Positions 9,347 through 22,601 of a stretch of 64,000 bases of DNA are shown here, in pieces. The translations under genes and the position numbers were made by a program. The stretch is from Psychrobacillus sp048572895 (GTDB taxonomy: Bacteria; Bacillota; Bacilli; Bacillales_A; Planococcaceae), in the NCBI RefSeq assembly GCF_048572895.1, contig NZ_CP183878.1, positions 3,224,001 through 3,288,000 of the forward strand, written 5' to 3'. Within the stretch, counting starts at the first letter, position 1. Each line of letters begins with the position of its first letter. A model generated the notes under the pieces. The model had not been told where the DNA came from, searched no databases, and saw only the letters and a program-made list of their open reading frames with translations.

Positions 9347-9597
9347 TTGCTTACAGCCTCCTCAACTTCATAACGATAGTCTTCGATTACTGTATTAGCT
9401 AAAAGTTTTTCACACATTTCTTTAACTACTGTATCAATATCACGAGTTCCCTCTTCAATTTGAAGCTCTAAAAACTTTCCGATACGAACATCCTTCACTT
9501 CGCTGTACTCCATTGAGTGAAGGGCTCCCATAACAGCAGAACCTTGTGGATCTAAAACACTTTCACGTAACGTCACATACACTTTAACTTTTTTCAT
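9343..9597 (-). CDS. purS: FGAM synthase, PurS subunit
   Basis: PurS is the small dimeric subunit that bridges PurL and PurQ and is thought to pass ammonia between them. It is 84 aa, full length for the family, starting MKKVKVYVTLRESVLDPQG, the standard signature. ATGA overlaps join it to purC upstream and purQ downstream. There are no catalytic residues of its own to check. Confidence 0.97.
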   Translation of the reverse strand: MKKVKVYVTLRESVLDPQGSAVMGALHSMEYSEVKDVRIGKFLELQIEEGTRDIDTVVKEMCEKLLANTVIEDYRYEVEEAVSK

Positions 9598-10325
9598 TTG
9601 GATAATCCTCCTAGGCGGGAAAGTATTATTTCATAAACTTCTGTTAAGTTTCCTAAATTACGTCTAAACACATCTTTGTCTAGTTTTTCATTTGTTTTGT
9701 CATCCCACAATCTACAAGTGTCGGGAGAAATTTCATCAGCTAGTAGGATTTCTCCATTTGCCGTTTTTCCAAACTCTAATTTGAAATCGATTAGGGTAAC
9801 ACCTATTTCTTTGAAAATGGGTTGAAGCACTTGATTGATTTCTAGTGCTTTCAATTGAAGCGTTTCTATTTCTTCGGGTGTAGCAAGTGCAAGTAATTCA
9901 AGATGTGCATTTGTTAGTAGAGGATCGCCAAGTTCATCGTCTTTGTAATAGAATTCTACGATGGCGTGATTTAAAGGTGTTCCCTCTTCCATTCCTAATC
10001 TCTTTGATAGACTACCAGCTGCAATATTACGAACTACTACTTCAAGTGGAATGATATCCACTTTGCGAACAAGCTGCTCATGATCTGAGATTTGCTCTAC
10101 AAAGTGGGATTCAATTCCTTTGCTTTTTAACTGTTTGAACAGGATCGTTGTGATTTTATTGTTTAATATACCTTTTCCATCGATGTTTTCCTTTTTCTCA
10201 CCGTTAAATGCTGTAGCACTGTCCTTATATGATACAAACAAAATATTTTCATCTTCTGTTTCAAATAATTGTTTTGCTTTGCCTTCGTATAATAGACGAC
10301 CTTTTTCCACTTTCAATTCCCCCAA
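9594..10325 (-). CDS. purC: SAICAR synthetase
   Basis: PurC joins CAIR and aspartate using ATP to make SAICAR. It is 243 aa, of normal length. Visible signatures are LLYEGKAKQLFETED (ATP binding), VEVVVRNIAAGSLSKR and LADEISPDTCRLWD, the family's second signature. The ATG follows GGGGGAATTGAA, a weaker AG-poor ribosome site. It lies 13 bp after the purB stop and overlaps purS by 4 bp. Confidence 0.97.
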   Translation of the reverse strand: MGELKVEKGRLLYEGKAKQLFETEDENILFVSYKDSATAFNGEKKENIDGKGILNNKITTILFKQLKSKGIESHFVEQISDHEQLVRKVDIIPLEVVVRNIAAGSLSKRLGMEEGTPLNHAIVEFYYKDDELGDPLLTNAHLELLALATPEEIETLQLKALEINQVLQPIFKEIGVTLIDFKLEFGKTANGEILLADEISPDTCRLWDDKTNEKLDKDVFRRNLGNLTEVYEIILSRLGGLSK

Positions 10326-10338
10326 ATCATTCTAAAGC

Positions 10339-11634
10339 TTAGTTAAGTCCTAAACGTTCAAAAATCATATCTACATGTTGAATGTGATAGTTGTAGTCAA
10401 AGCAATCATCTAACTCTTCTTTTGATAATAAAGAAGTAACTTGCTCATCCGCATCCACAAAAGTACGGAAAGCAGTTTGAGATTCCCATGCTTGCATTGC
10501 AAGAGGTTGTACAGTGTCGTATGCTGTTTCACGAGCTAAACCTTTGTCGATTAATGCAAGTAACACGCGTTGAGAGTAGATTAAGCCAAGTGTTGAATCC
10601 ATATTGCGCTTCATATTCTCTGGGAATACTGTTAAGTTTTTCACGATATTACCAAAGCGGTTCAACATATAGTTAAGTGCAATTGTCGCATCTGGTAAAA
10701 TAACACGTTCCGCAGATGAATGAGAAATATCTCTTTCATGCCATAATGCAACATTTTCATAAGCTGTCATCATGTAACCACGGATAAGTCTTGATAGTCC
10801 AACCATGTTTTCCGATCCAATTGGATTACGTTTATGTGGCATAGCAGAAGAACCTTTTTGACCTTTTGAGAAGAATTCCTCTACTTCACGTGTTTCTGAT
10901 TTTTGAAGACCACGAATTTCTGTAGCAAATTTTTCAATAGAAGTAGCAACTAATGCGATAACACTTAAGTATTGCGCATGACGATCGCGTTGTAATGTTT
11001 GAGTCGAGATTGGTGATGCAGCTAACCCTAGTTTTTCACATACATATTGCTCAACAAATGGATCTATATTTGCATAAGTTCCAACAGCACCTGACATTTT
11101 ACCTGTTTCAATTACTTTGGCAGCAGCCTCAAAACGTTCTAGGTTACGTTTCATTTCCTCTGTCCATAGAGCAAGCTTTAATCCGAAAGTAGTTGGCTCT
11201 GCATGAACTCCATGGGTACGTCCCATCATTACTGTGTATTTATGTTCTTTTGCTTTGTTCTCTAAAATTTCGATAAAATTTTCAATATCTTTACGTAAAA
11301 CAACATTTGCTTGTTTGATGATATAAGAAAGAGCTGTATCTACAACATCCGTAGAAGTCAGACCGTAATGTACCCATTTTCGCTCTTCACCTAATGTTTC
11401 TGATACGGCACGAGTGAACGCTACTACATCATGTCTTGTTTCTTTTTCAATTTCTAAAATACGTTCTACATCAAAGGAAGCATTTTTACGAAGAAGAACT
11501 GTATCTTCTTTTGGAATATCTCCAATTTCAGCCCAAGCCTCACAAGCTAGAATCTCCACTTCTAACCATGCATTGTATTTATTTTGTTCTGTCCAAATTG
11601 CTCCCATTTCTGGGCGTGTATAACGTTCGATCAT
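10339..11634 (-). CDS. purB: Adenylosuccinate lyase
   Basis: PurB cleaves SAICAR to AICAR plus fumarate, and adenylosuccinate to AMP plus fumarate, so it serves both the IMP pathway and the AMP branch. It is 431 aa. The flexible catalytic loop with the fumarase/aspartase signature GSSAMPHKRNP is intact, as are TSTDVVDTA and MMGRTHGVHAEP with catalytic His residues. The ATG at 11634 is preceded by AGGAGGAAATTAA. It lies 16 bp from purK. Confidence 0.98.
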   Translation of the reverse strand: MIERYTRPEMGAIWTEQNKYNAWLEVEILACEAWAEIGDIPKEDTVLLRKNASFDVERILEIEKETRHDVVAFTRAVSETLGEERKWVHYGLTSTDVVDTALSYIIKQANVVLRKDIENFIEILENKAKEHKYTVMMGRTHGVHAEPTTFGLKLALWTEEMKRNLERFEAAAKVIETGKMSGAVGTYANIDPFVEQYVCEKLGLAASPISTQTLQRDRHAQYLSVIALVATSIEKFATEIRGLQKSETREVEEFFSKGQKGSSAMPHKRNPIGSENMVGLSRLIRGYMMTAYENVALWHERDISHSSAERVILPDATIALNYMLNRFGNIVKNLTVFPENMKRNMDSTLGLIYSQRVLLALIDKGLARETAYDTVQPLAMQAWESQTAFRTFVDADEQVTSLLSKEELDDCFDYNYHIQHVDMIFERLGLN

Positions 11635-11650
11635 TTAATTTCCTCCTAGT

Positions 11651-12772
11651 TTATAACCAAATTTTAGATTGTTCTATTTCCTTTAATGTCTGTTCTACAT
11701 CTGTTGATAGAATTGTTACATGTCCCATCTTTCTATTCTCTTTTGCTTCGCTTTTGCCATATAGATGAACCGACCAATTTGGATATTTAGCAAGATTATT
11801 TGTTACAGGTATCACATGCTGACCTAATATATTCACCATAACCGTTTCTGTCCAAAGCTTTGGCTCTCTTAGTGGCCATCCGCAAATAGCTCTCACATGC
11901 TGATGGAATTGAGAGATATTACAAGTTTCGATCGAGTAGTGACCAGAATTATGTGGTCTTGGTGCCAATTCGTTTATTAATAGTTCATTATTCTCCAAAA
12001 CGAACATTTCAACCGCAAGTGTGCCTATTAAATTTAAATGGTTGGCAATTTTTTCGGCTGCCTCTATTGCTATTGAAGAAAGTGATTCTTCAATACGTGC
12101 TGGAACTATCGTTTCGTGTAAAATATGATTCACATGAATGTTTTCACCAATTGGTAGGCAGAACGTCTCGTCATTACCATTACGTTGTACAATGACAGAT
12201 ATTTCCTTTGTAAATGGAACAAAGGCTTCTGCGATACAGGCAGAATGTGTAAATAAAGATTTTGCTAAAGGTAGCTCTTCTTTTGTTTGAATTATTTGCT
12301 GCCCTTTGCCGTCATAACCTCCACGAGAAGTCTTAACTACGCATGGAAAGCCTACTTTTTCAATTCTTTGTTCTAGCTCTTCATATGTACTAGCTTCGAC
12401 AAATTTCGCAATAGGTACACCAGCTGATTGGATTTCTTTTTTTTCAAGAATACGGTCTTGAGTGATTCTCACTAATTCTGCTCCTTGAGGAACATAAGCA
12501 ATCTCAGATAATCTTTTTAATCCAGCATAATCAATGTTTTCAAACTCATAAGTTATAACATCACTTACCTCTGCTAACTCCTCTAACGCCGTTTCATCAT
12601 TATACGGCGCAACAATTTGTATATCAGAAACCTGTCCGCAAGGTGAATCTATCGTAGGATCTAAAACCGCTACTTTAAATCCAGCTTCCTTTGCAGCAAG
12701 TGCCATCATACGACCAAGCTGCCCGCCACCAATAATTCCTATCGTCTGTCCTGGATAAATTACTTTTGTCAT
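11651..12772 (-). CDS. purK: N5-carboxyaminoimidazole ribonucleotide synthase
   Basis: PurK carboxylates AIR with bicarbonate and ATP to N5-CAIR, the substrate of PurE. It is 373 aa. It begins with IGIIGGGQLGRMMALAAKE, the Rossmann-like N-domain, followed by an ATP-grasp domain with VVKTSRGGYDGKGQQ and INELAPRPHNSGHY (metal-binding Glu and Asn). It overlaps purE by 4 bp, consistent with obligatory pairing of the two enzymes. Confidence 0.97.
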   Translation of the reverse strand: MTKVIYPGQTIGIIGGGQLGRMMALAAKEAGFKVAVLDPTIDSPCGQVSDIQIVAPYNDETALEELAEVSDVITYEFENIDYAGLKRLSEIAYVPQGAELVRITQDRILEKKEIQSAGVPIAKFVEASTYEELEQRIEKVGFPCVVKTSRGGYDGKGQQIIQTKEELPLAKSLFTHSACIAEAFVPFTKEISVIVQRNGNDETFCLPIGENIHVNHILHETIVPARIEESLSSIAIEAAEKIANHLNLIGTLAVEMFVLENNELLINELAPRPHNSGHYSIETCNISQFHQHVRAICGWPLREPKLWTETVMVNILGQHVIPVTNNLAKYPNWSVHLYGKSEAKENRKMGHVTILSTDVEQTLKEIEQSKIWL

Positions 12773-13257
12773 TGAAGTTCACCATTGCTTTCAAATACTT
12801 TGTTTTTCGTATCTTCTCTTCGCTTTTCAAGACGTTCTGCTAACTCATGATCTAGGATAGAAAGGATTTGAGCGGCAAGTAATCCTGCATTTGTAGCTCC
12901 AGCCTTTCCAATTGCAACAGTAGCCACTGGTACTCCACCTGGCATTTGAACAATTGATAATAATGAATCTAATCCGTTTAGTGCTTTAGATTGAACTGGC
13001 ACCCCTATAACTGGCAGTGTTGTCTTCGCTGCAACCATTCCCGGTAAATGTGCTGCGCCTCCAGCCCCTGCAATAATCACCTGTATTCCACGTGATCTTG
13101 CTTCCTCAGCATATTCGAACATTAAATCTGGTGTTCGATGTGCAGATACTACTCTTTTTTCAAAAGGTATATGAAGCTCCTCAAGAATCTCGCAGCTATA
13201 TTTCATTGTCTCCCAGTCACTAGAGCTACCCATTATCACACCAATTTTTGCATTCAT
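12769..13257 (-). CDS. purE: N5-CAIR mutase (PurE, class I)
   Basis: PurE moves the carboxylate of N5-CAIR to C4 to give CAIR. It is 162 aa, the class I size. The active-site segments IGVIMGSSSDWETM and VVSAHRTPDLMFEYAE are intact; the His of SAHRTP is catalytic in the family. It is the first gene of the operon, about 105 bp downstream of the riboswitch terminator, and starts at ATG after AAGGGACGATAA. Confidence 0.98.
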   Translation of the reverse strand: MNAKIGVIMGSSSDWETMKYSCEILEELHIPFEKRVVSAHRTPDLMFEYAEEARSRGIQVIIAGAGGAAHLPGMVAAKTTLPVIGVPVQSKALNGLDSLLSIVQMPGGVPVATVAIGKAGATNAGLLAAQILSILDHELAERLEKRREDTKNKVFESNGELQ

Positions 13258-13357
13258 TATTTATCGTCCCTTCTGTCAAATTCACCTCGGCATCGAAACT
13301 AAGACTCAGGCGATTACATCGAGCTTATTGGATTAACCTAAGGCAATATGAGTAAGA

Positions 13358-13417
13358 ATAAAAAATTCCCCAAATAAACTACTCTCTCTATGAAAGAAAA
13401 GCAGTTTACTTAGGGAA
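13358..13417 (-). terminator. Regulatory terminator of the pur guanine riboswitch
   Basis: On the minus strand, TTCCCTAAGTAAACT pairs with AGTTTATTTGGGGAA across a loop of about 20 nt, followed by TTTTTTATT. It lies about 70 nt downstream of the aptamer and upstream of purE, where a purine riboswitch expression platform is expected. Ligand binding would favour this terminator. Confidence 0.85.
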
Positions 13418-13488
13418 CATAATTGCCCGGTTTGTGTCGGAAATAACATAAACAAACACATCCTTTTGCAGTATCCATAAGTCGCTTT

Positions 13489-13562
13489 CCCTCATAGTCC
13501 AGTCATTACGGTGACTTGGTAGAGACGCTAAAGCCAATCCTTTAGCATATATGGGGATATAA
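13489..13562 (-). promoter_or_regulatory. Purine (guanine-type) riboswitch aptamer, pur operon
   Basis: The minus strand carries the G-box core: P2 arms GCTAAAG/CTTTAGC with the GG-containing loop, CTCTACC, P3 with loop CCGTAA, and the closing strand GACTATGAGG. The C in GACTATG is the position that selects guanine or hypoxanthine (adenine switches have U there). With the downstream terminator this is an OFF switch for purine synthesis. Confidence 0.92.
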
Positions 13563-13572
13563 TCGTCTATTT

Positions 13573-13656
13573 CTATTCATATTTTAACAACTTAAATGGA
13601 GAACGTCAATGCTTAAATACGAACGATTAATTTTCAGATAACTATAATGTTCGGTT
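13573..13656 (-). promoter_or_regulatory. pur operon promoter and PurR boxes
   Basis: On the minus strand TTGACG (13604-13609) and TAAAAT (13581-13586) are separated by exactly 17 bp, a good sigma-A promoter whose start would fall just upstream of the aptamer. Two inverted PurBox-like words flank the upstream region: CCGAACATT on the minus strand (13646-13654) and ACGAACGATT on the plus strand (13619-13628). This matches the paired sites bound by the Bacillus purine repressor PurR, which is relieved by PRPP. Confidence 0.85.
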
Positions 13657-13675
13657 TTCGGTCATTTTTTTAATA

Positions 13676-13861
13676 TTATATTTCTTTTATTCCTTTTAAC
13701 TTAATTAATTGTCTGACCGGGACAGGTTGACCATTAACCTCTTTAAAAAGTGGTTCCTCTCTCCGTCCAGCAATTTGAAAACCATCTTTAGTCATTCTTT
13801 CTATACATTCGGTAATACTTTCATTTTCGCCCACTTCAAACCATTTTGTTTCTTTCTTCAT
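13676..13861 (-). CDS. yebG: NETI motif-containing small protein (YebG-like)
   Basis: A 61-aa protein without a known function. The N-terminal half contains GENESITECIERM, a variant of the NETI motif that names this family, and the C-terminal half is basic. Its ATG overlaps the stop of the upstream membrane protein by 4 bp (ATGA), so the two are co-translated. The position between yebE and purE is the same as in B. subtilis. It ends just before the PurR boxes of the pur operon, with no clear terminator. Confidence 0.85.
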   Translation of the reverse strand: MKKETKWFEVGENESITECIERMTKDGFQIAGRREEPLFKEVNGQPVPVRQLIKLKGIKEI

Positions 13862-14400
13862 TTAAATAATTTCCCTTTCTTAACTGATTTTACCCAAAAT
13901 CCACCGTGAATCGTTTTTGCCTCGTATGAGATGATAAAAATTTTCGGATCAAGTTCTTTTAGTCTCAAATATAACTTTAACTCATATCTACGTGGAGTTA
14001 AGATTTGAAGAGCTTGTCTATTCCCTTCACGACCATTTGCTTGCCAATCAGTCACGCCATATCCTTCTACTCTTAATATTTCTGGTAAATTTAAATCCAT
14101 TTCCGTAGAAATTGCATTAACCATTATATAGCCAAGCGCCATTTTTTCTTCAATCTTCGTTCCGATAATAACTCCAGTGCCATACCCCACTGCATAAGCA
14201 ACCAAATTTTGAATCTCATTTAAGTTATCTAAAACTAGACCTAGTCCTACTATATAAATTATCACTTCTACCATACTTATTAGGGCAGCGACATAGCGGT
14301 ATCCCTTTAATGTAAGAATCATTCGTAAAGTAAAGAAAGTGACGTATACAATATTTATAGAAAAGATAATGACAACCATTAAGATCGCAGATGAATCCAT
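13858..14400 (-). CDS. yebE: UPF0316 membrane protein (YebE-like, DUF2179)
   Basis: A 180-aa protein of unknown role. The N-terminal half has three hydrophobic spans (about residues 5-25, 35-57 and 65-82), and the C-terminal half is a soluble DUF2179-type domain (VEGYGVTDWQANGREG, then LQILTPRRYELKLYLRL). These are the features of the UPF0316/YebE family. It is coupled by ATGA to yebG, in conserved order next to the pur operon. The family assignment is firm; no function can be claimed. Confidence 0.9.
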   Translation of the reverse strand: MDSSAILMVVIIFSINIVYVTFFTLRMILTLKGYRYVAALISMVEVIIYIVGLGLVLDNLNEIQNLVAYAVGYGTGVIIGTKIEEKMALGYIMVNAISTEMDLNLPEILRVEGYGVTDWQANGREGNRQALQILTPRRYELKLYLRLKELDPKIFIISYEAKTIHGGFWVKSVKKGKLFK

Positions 14401-14674
14401 CCAATCAACTCCTAATATATATGTTTTATATTGTTCTTCATTATCGCATATAGTGACACAATTTCAAGGAATTCAAGCTTTTACTAAAGTGTAAAATGAA
14501 AAATATAATAATCCTTATGTTAAAATTATATTTTAAATATTCAGATGACAAATAACACAATAAATAGTACAATACACTAATTGGGTAAAGTATTAAAGTG
14601 TATGAATAGTGATACTTTTATTTCATGAATGGTATAAGAAAATATTACCAATCTCTAGATAGGGGGACCAGTCA

Positions 14675-15001
14675 ATGCATGGACAATTTAGGAAAAGATA
14701 TACGCAAACAACACAAGAACAAAAGATGTATGCAATACAACAAGTTCTTAAAAATGGACGAGGACGAAAAGAGCTAGCAGAAGAATTGAATGTGAGTGTC
14801 AATTCAATCACAACATGGATAAGAAAATTTAAAGAAGCTGGAGAAAACGGCTTTTCCTCCTATTCACAGGATGAAATAATACGTCTTAAAGAGATTGAAA
14901 AAAAGTACAATAAAATGAAGAAAATGGAGTCGCTTAAAAAGCTCCCCATTTATATACATTTAAAAAAGCTCCCATATCCCCAAAAGATAAAGAAGCTTTG
15001 A
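14675..15001 (+). pseudogene. IS3-type transposase OrfA remnant (HTH)
   Basis: This 108-aa frame on the plus strand has a helix-turn-helix of the IS3/IS150 OrfA kind (RKELAEELNVSVNSITTWIRKF, about residues 33-54), followed by a lysine-rich helix resembling the OrfA leucine-zipper end. There is a GGGGG ribosome site before ATG. No OrfB follows: the frame ends 48 bp before the rrn terminator, so the integrase part of the element is missing. I therefore read it as a stranded fragment rather than an active element. A stand-alone HTH protein is the alternative. Confidence 0.6.
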
Positions 15002-15048
15002 AGGTTTATTAATGCAACTTTAATAATAATTGCATATGCTATGCTAAC

Positions 15049-15091
15049 AAAAAAGGTCGTAACCGAGTTAATCGGTTACGACCTTTTCTTT
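15049..15091 (-). terminator. rrn operon terminator
   Basis: A perfect 16-bp stem, AAAAGGTCGTAACCGA against TCGGTTACGACCTTTT, with a short loop and a T-run on the minus strand. It lies immediately after the 5S gene, and no tRNA genes intervene. Confidence 0.95.
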
Positions 15092-15093
15092 GG

Positions 15094-15208
15094 TGCCCAG
15101 CGACGTCCTACTCTCACAGGGGGAGACCCCCAACTACCATCGGCGCTGAAGAGCTTAACTTCCGTGTTCGGTATGGGAACGGGTGTGACCTCTTCGCCAT
15201 CATCACTA
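15094..15208 (-). rRNA. rrf: 5S ribosomal RNA
   Basis: On the minus strand the sequence reads GATGGCGAAGAGGTCACACC, followed by CCGTTCCCATACCGAACACG and GTTAAGCTCTTCAGCGCCGA, the standard Bacillales 5S. The length is about 115 nt. It is the third gene of the rrn operon, directly before the terminator. Ends are placed by similarity and may be off by a few bases. Confidence 0.95.
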
Positions 15209-15395
15209 GACTCTTCGGCTTTCAATACACATCGTACTTCTTCGTCAACTGCATTCGTTCAGTCAGTCACATACGTTAGTATGCTCCTTTCCTCTCTCAA
15301 TTGTTTCCTCGAATTACTCGTGTCTTGAAATCCTCATATATAGAGTGCTTGTTCACTCAAAACTGGATAAACGACATTGGAACTGAAACAAATTT

Positions 15396-20071
<4,676 letters not shown>

Positions 20072-20585
20072 AGAGAACTTAAAAAGCTCATTTGTTTTGC
20101 TGGCATCATCATTAAATGATGTCAAAAATTGTTTTGCTATCAAACTAACTAAGTTAGCTGATTGCTATATTTCTTAACGTTTTGCATGTTCAGTTTTCAA
20201 TGTTCATGTTGTTTAAGTTGTCGTCTTGTTTCAGCGACCTTTGTATCTTAACACCCTTTTAACAACTTCGTCAATACCTTTTAGTAAAGATGTTGTGTAA
20301 AATATGATAACACTTTATTCCGAAAAATACAACAAATTAACTAGATTCGCTGTAAACCATTTAAAACACTAGCTTTACTGCACTATTAGTAAACTTAAAT
20401 TTGGCTACTTCTTTTATGAATTATAGTTTTAAAATCTAATATAAATCAGTATATATCTTCTATTTCATATTTCTTCATCAAATTTTTTAAACACTCTAAT
20501 TGGAAAAGACTATAAGTTTTTAATATCCCATTCTTATATATGCCAACCTATTACTAATTGTTAACACTTTTTATTATAGAAGAAA
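20072..20585 (-). promoter_or_regulatory. rrn leader with tandem promoters P1 and P2
   Basis: There is no gene in this 514-bp stretch. Two sigma-A promoters point into the rrn operon on the minus strand. P2 is TTGACG (20269-20274), 18 bp, TAAGAT (20245-20250). P1 is TTGTAT (20327-20332), 17 bp, TATCAT (20304-20309). Tandem promoters are usual for Bacillus rrn operons. The leader also holds the upstream arm of the 16S processing stem (20171-20206). The region from 20350 to 20585 is AT-rich and otherwise blank. Confidence 0.8.
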
Positions 20586-20620
20586 CAAAAAAAGAGAAGC
20601 AAGATGCCTCTCTTTTTTTA
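20586..20620 (-). terminator. pbuG terminator
   Basis: On the minus strand AGAGAGGCA and TGCTTCTCT pair around a 3-nt loop, followed by a run of seven T. It lies directly after the pbuG stop and insulates pbuG from the rrn promoters. Confidence 0.85.
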
Positions 20621-20625
20621 CTATT

Positions 20626-21957
20626 TTATAAGAAGATAAAGTAACAAAGGAATATGACCCATAAACCATACATTATTGGGTGTATTTCTTTAATGCGTCC
20701 TGCAACGATCATTGTGATTGGGTAGAATAAGAATCCAATTGCGATACCAGTTGCAATAGAATAAGTTAATGGCATTGCAATAATTACGAAGAAAGCAGGC
20801 ACTGCAATTTCGAATTTTCTCCATTCTATATTGCCAAGTGAAGATACCATTAATACTCCAACTATAATTAACGCTGGCGCAGTAACATAAGAAGTAACTA
20901 CACTTAATATTGGATAGAAGAATAATGCCAATAACATTAGTACTCCTGTTACTACTGCCGCAAAACCTGAACGCGCTCCAGCTGCAACTCCTGCGGTCGA
21001 TTCTACATAACTAGTAGTAGTTGAAGTCCCTGCTACCGCTCCAGCTGTTGTAGCGATTGCATCCGCTAGTAGTGCTTTACCCGCACGCGGTAATTTGTTA
21101 CCTTTCATCAATCCAGCTTGGTTCGCTACAGATATTAGTGTTCCAGCTGTATCAAAGAAGTTTACAAATAAGAAAGTAAGTACTACGACTAAAAACTGAG
21201 TTGTTAATAAAGAAGATGGATCATTGAATATTGGATCAAGTGCTGCCCCAAAAGTTGGTGACACATCTGGAATACTACTTACGACACCGGTTGGTAGTGG
21301 CACTAGACTGAAAATCATCCCAACGATAGCAGTGATTAGCATTCCATAGAAAATTCCGCCTTTAACGCCTTTAACCATCATGATCACTGTAATTACAAGT
21401 CCAAAAATTGTTAACAAAATATTAGGGTCTGTTAAGTCTCCTAGACCAACGATTACGGAAGGATCACTCACGATAATTTTAGAGTTTTGCAAACCTACGA
21501 AGGTTATGAACAAACCAATCCCAGCACCAACTGCATATTTTAGCTCTGTTGGAATTGCATTTATAATAGTTTCACGAATGCCGGTTAATGAAAGAAGAAT
21601 AAAGATAATACCTGCCACAAAAACTCCGGTTAAAGCAATTTGCCACGATATTCCAAAGTCCAATACTACTGTAAAAGCAAAAAATGCATTTAATCCCATT
21701 CCTGGCGCTAGTGCAATTGGGTATTTCGCTAATACTCCCATTAATATAGAACCAAGACCTGCCGCTAAGGCAGTAGCAGTAAATACAGCGCCTTTATCCA
21801 TATGCATGAAATCGGGTAATCCTTCTACTGATTCAAGCGACAGTATCATCGGATTTACTACGAGGATGTATGCCATTGCTAGGAATGTCGTTAAACCACC
21901 AATAATTTCACTGCGGTAGTTAGTACCTAATTCATCAAACTGAAAATACTTTTTCAT
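20626..21957 (-). CDS. pbuG: Guanine/hypoxanthine permease (AzgA/NCS2-like)
   Basis: A 443-aa membrane protein with about 12 hydrophobic spans that imports guanine and hypoxanthine. It starts MKKYFQFDELGTNYRSEIIG and contains GTSTTTSYVESTAGVAAGA, the conserved segment of the AzgA/PbuG group, about two thirds along. It is preceded by its own guanine riboswitch and PurR boxes, so uptake is controlled by the same signals as synthesis. The position next to guaA is as in B. subtilis. A sister permease (PbuO type) cannot be ruled out from sequence alone, but synteny favours PbuG. Confidence 0.92.
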   Translation of the reverse strand: MKKYFQFDELGTNYRSEIIGGLTTFLAMAYILVVNPMILSLESVEGLPDFMHMDKGAVFTATALAAGLGSILMGVLAKYPIALAPGMGLNAFFAFTVVLDFGISWQIALTGVFVAGIIFILLSLTGIRETIINAIPTELKYAVGAGIGLFITFVGLQNSKIIVSDPSVIVGLGDLTDPNILLTIFGLVITVIMMVKGVKGGIFYGMLITAIVGMIFSLVPLPTGVVSSIPDVSPTFGAALDPIFNDPSSLLTTQFLVVVLTFLFVNFFDTAGTLISVANQAGLMKGNKLPRAGKALLADAIATTAGAVAGTSTTTSYVESTAGVAAGARSGFAAVVTGVLMLLALFFYPILSVVTSYVTAPALIIVGVLMVSSLGNIEWRKFEIAVPAFFVIIAMPLTYSIATGIAIGFLFYPITMIVAGRIKEIHPIMYGLWVIFLCYFIFL

Positions 21958-21986
21958 AATTTCCTCCAGTTATTGTCTGTATAACA

Positions 21987-22025
21987 GAAAAAAGCATACG
22001 ACTAGTGAATCAGTCGTATGCTTTA
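21987..22025 (-). terminator. Regulatory terminator of the pbuG riboswitch
   Basis: On the minus strand AAAGCATACGACT and AGTCGTATGCTTT form a perfect 13-bp stem with a T-run after it, 30 bp before the pbuG start. This is the expression platform for the adjacent G-box. Confidence 0.92.
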
Positions 22026-22061
22026 GTATCTCAAGTAAGGGAAGCATTATCTTACTTCCTC

Positions 22062-22134
22062 TTAATCGTAGTCGAATCATTTACGGTGATTCGGTAGAGA
22101 CTTTTGGGCCTTATTCCCAACGTTATACGACGAC
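22062..22134 (-). promoter_or_regulatory. Purine (guanine-type) riboswitch aptamer, pbuG
   Basis: On the minus strand the core CTCTACCGAATCACCGTAAA is followed by TGATTCGACTACGATTAAG. The P3 stem (GAATCA/TGATTC) closes the loop CCGTAAA, and the C in GACTACG predicts guanine or hypoxanthine as ligand. It sits between the promoter and the terminator at 21987-22025. Confidence 0.92.
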
Positions 22135-22153
22135 ATAATTAAATTATGTTAGT

Positions 22154-22229
22154 AATATAACATCATTATTTTAGAAAATCAATACTAAATCCGAACATTA
22201 TTTTATATTTCTAGATAATAGTTCGTTTT
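22154..22229 (-). promoter_or_regulatory. pbuG promoter and PurR boxes
   Basis: On the minus strand TTGATT (22177-22182), 17 bp, TATATT (22154-22159). Upstream lie two inverted PurBox words: CCGAACATT (plus strand, 22191-22199) and ACGAACTATT (minus strand, about 22217-22227). The arrangement mirrors that of the pur operon, indicating joint PurR control. Confidence 0.82.
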
Positions 22230-22234
22230 TATTT

Positions 22235-22310
22235 CTATTCCCACTCATTCGTTGGAGATATCTTAGAAGTGATATCGTACAGCACACTCATCAACCTTGA
22301 TACAATTGAG
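22235..22310 (-). pseudogene. Decayed 3' fragment of a guaA copy
   Basis: Reading the minus strand into the stop at 22235-22237 gives LMSVLYDITSKISPTNEWE, which aligns with the last residues of the intact GuaA nearby (INRVVYDITSKPPATIEWE). At DNA level the final ~20 bases (TATTCCCACTCATTCGTTG on the plus strand) differ from the real guaA end by one base. Further upstream the similarity fades and no long frame is open. It lies between pbuG's PurR boxes and a blank region, so it is a non-functional relic. Confidence 0.65.
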
Positions 22311-22601
22311 TTTCTAGTTATTCCTCAAAATAGGATATTCCGTTCAATTCTTGTAATTCTTGTCCTCAATTGCAGCAGGTGATCCCCCTACTTTACAACG
22401 TTATTATTTTGAATTATGGACAAGTCGTTTCGATTTTTCTAAATGAGCCTTATCAATTAATTTAAGGAAAACCAATATATCTTTAGCTGTTCTTCTATTT
22501 TCTCGTCATTTATAAATTAAATAACTCTATCATCAATTGAAAAAAGAACTTCGAATAAGAAAAACATGGGAGATTTAAGTCTTCCTATGTTTTCATTCAT
22601 A
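22311..22601. other. Gap with one likely terminator
   Basis: I see no gene here. An inverted repeat at 22562-22594 (AACATGGGAGA against TCTTCCTATGTT, then TTTT) probably ends the 49-residue gene that follows at higher coordinates. The rest is AT-rich and shows nothing I recognise. Confidence 0.5.
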
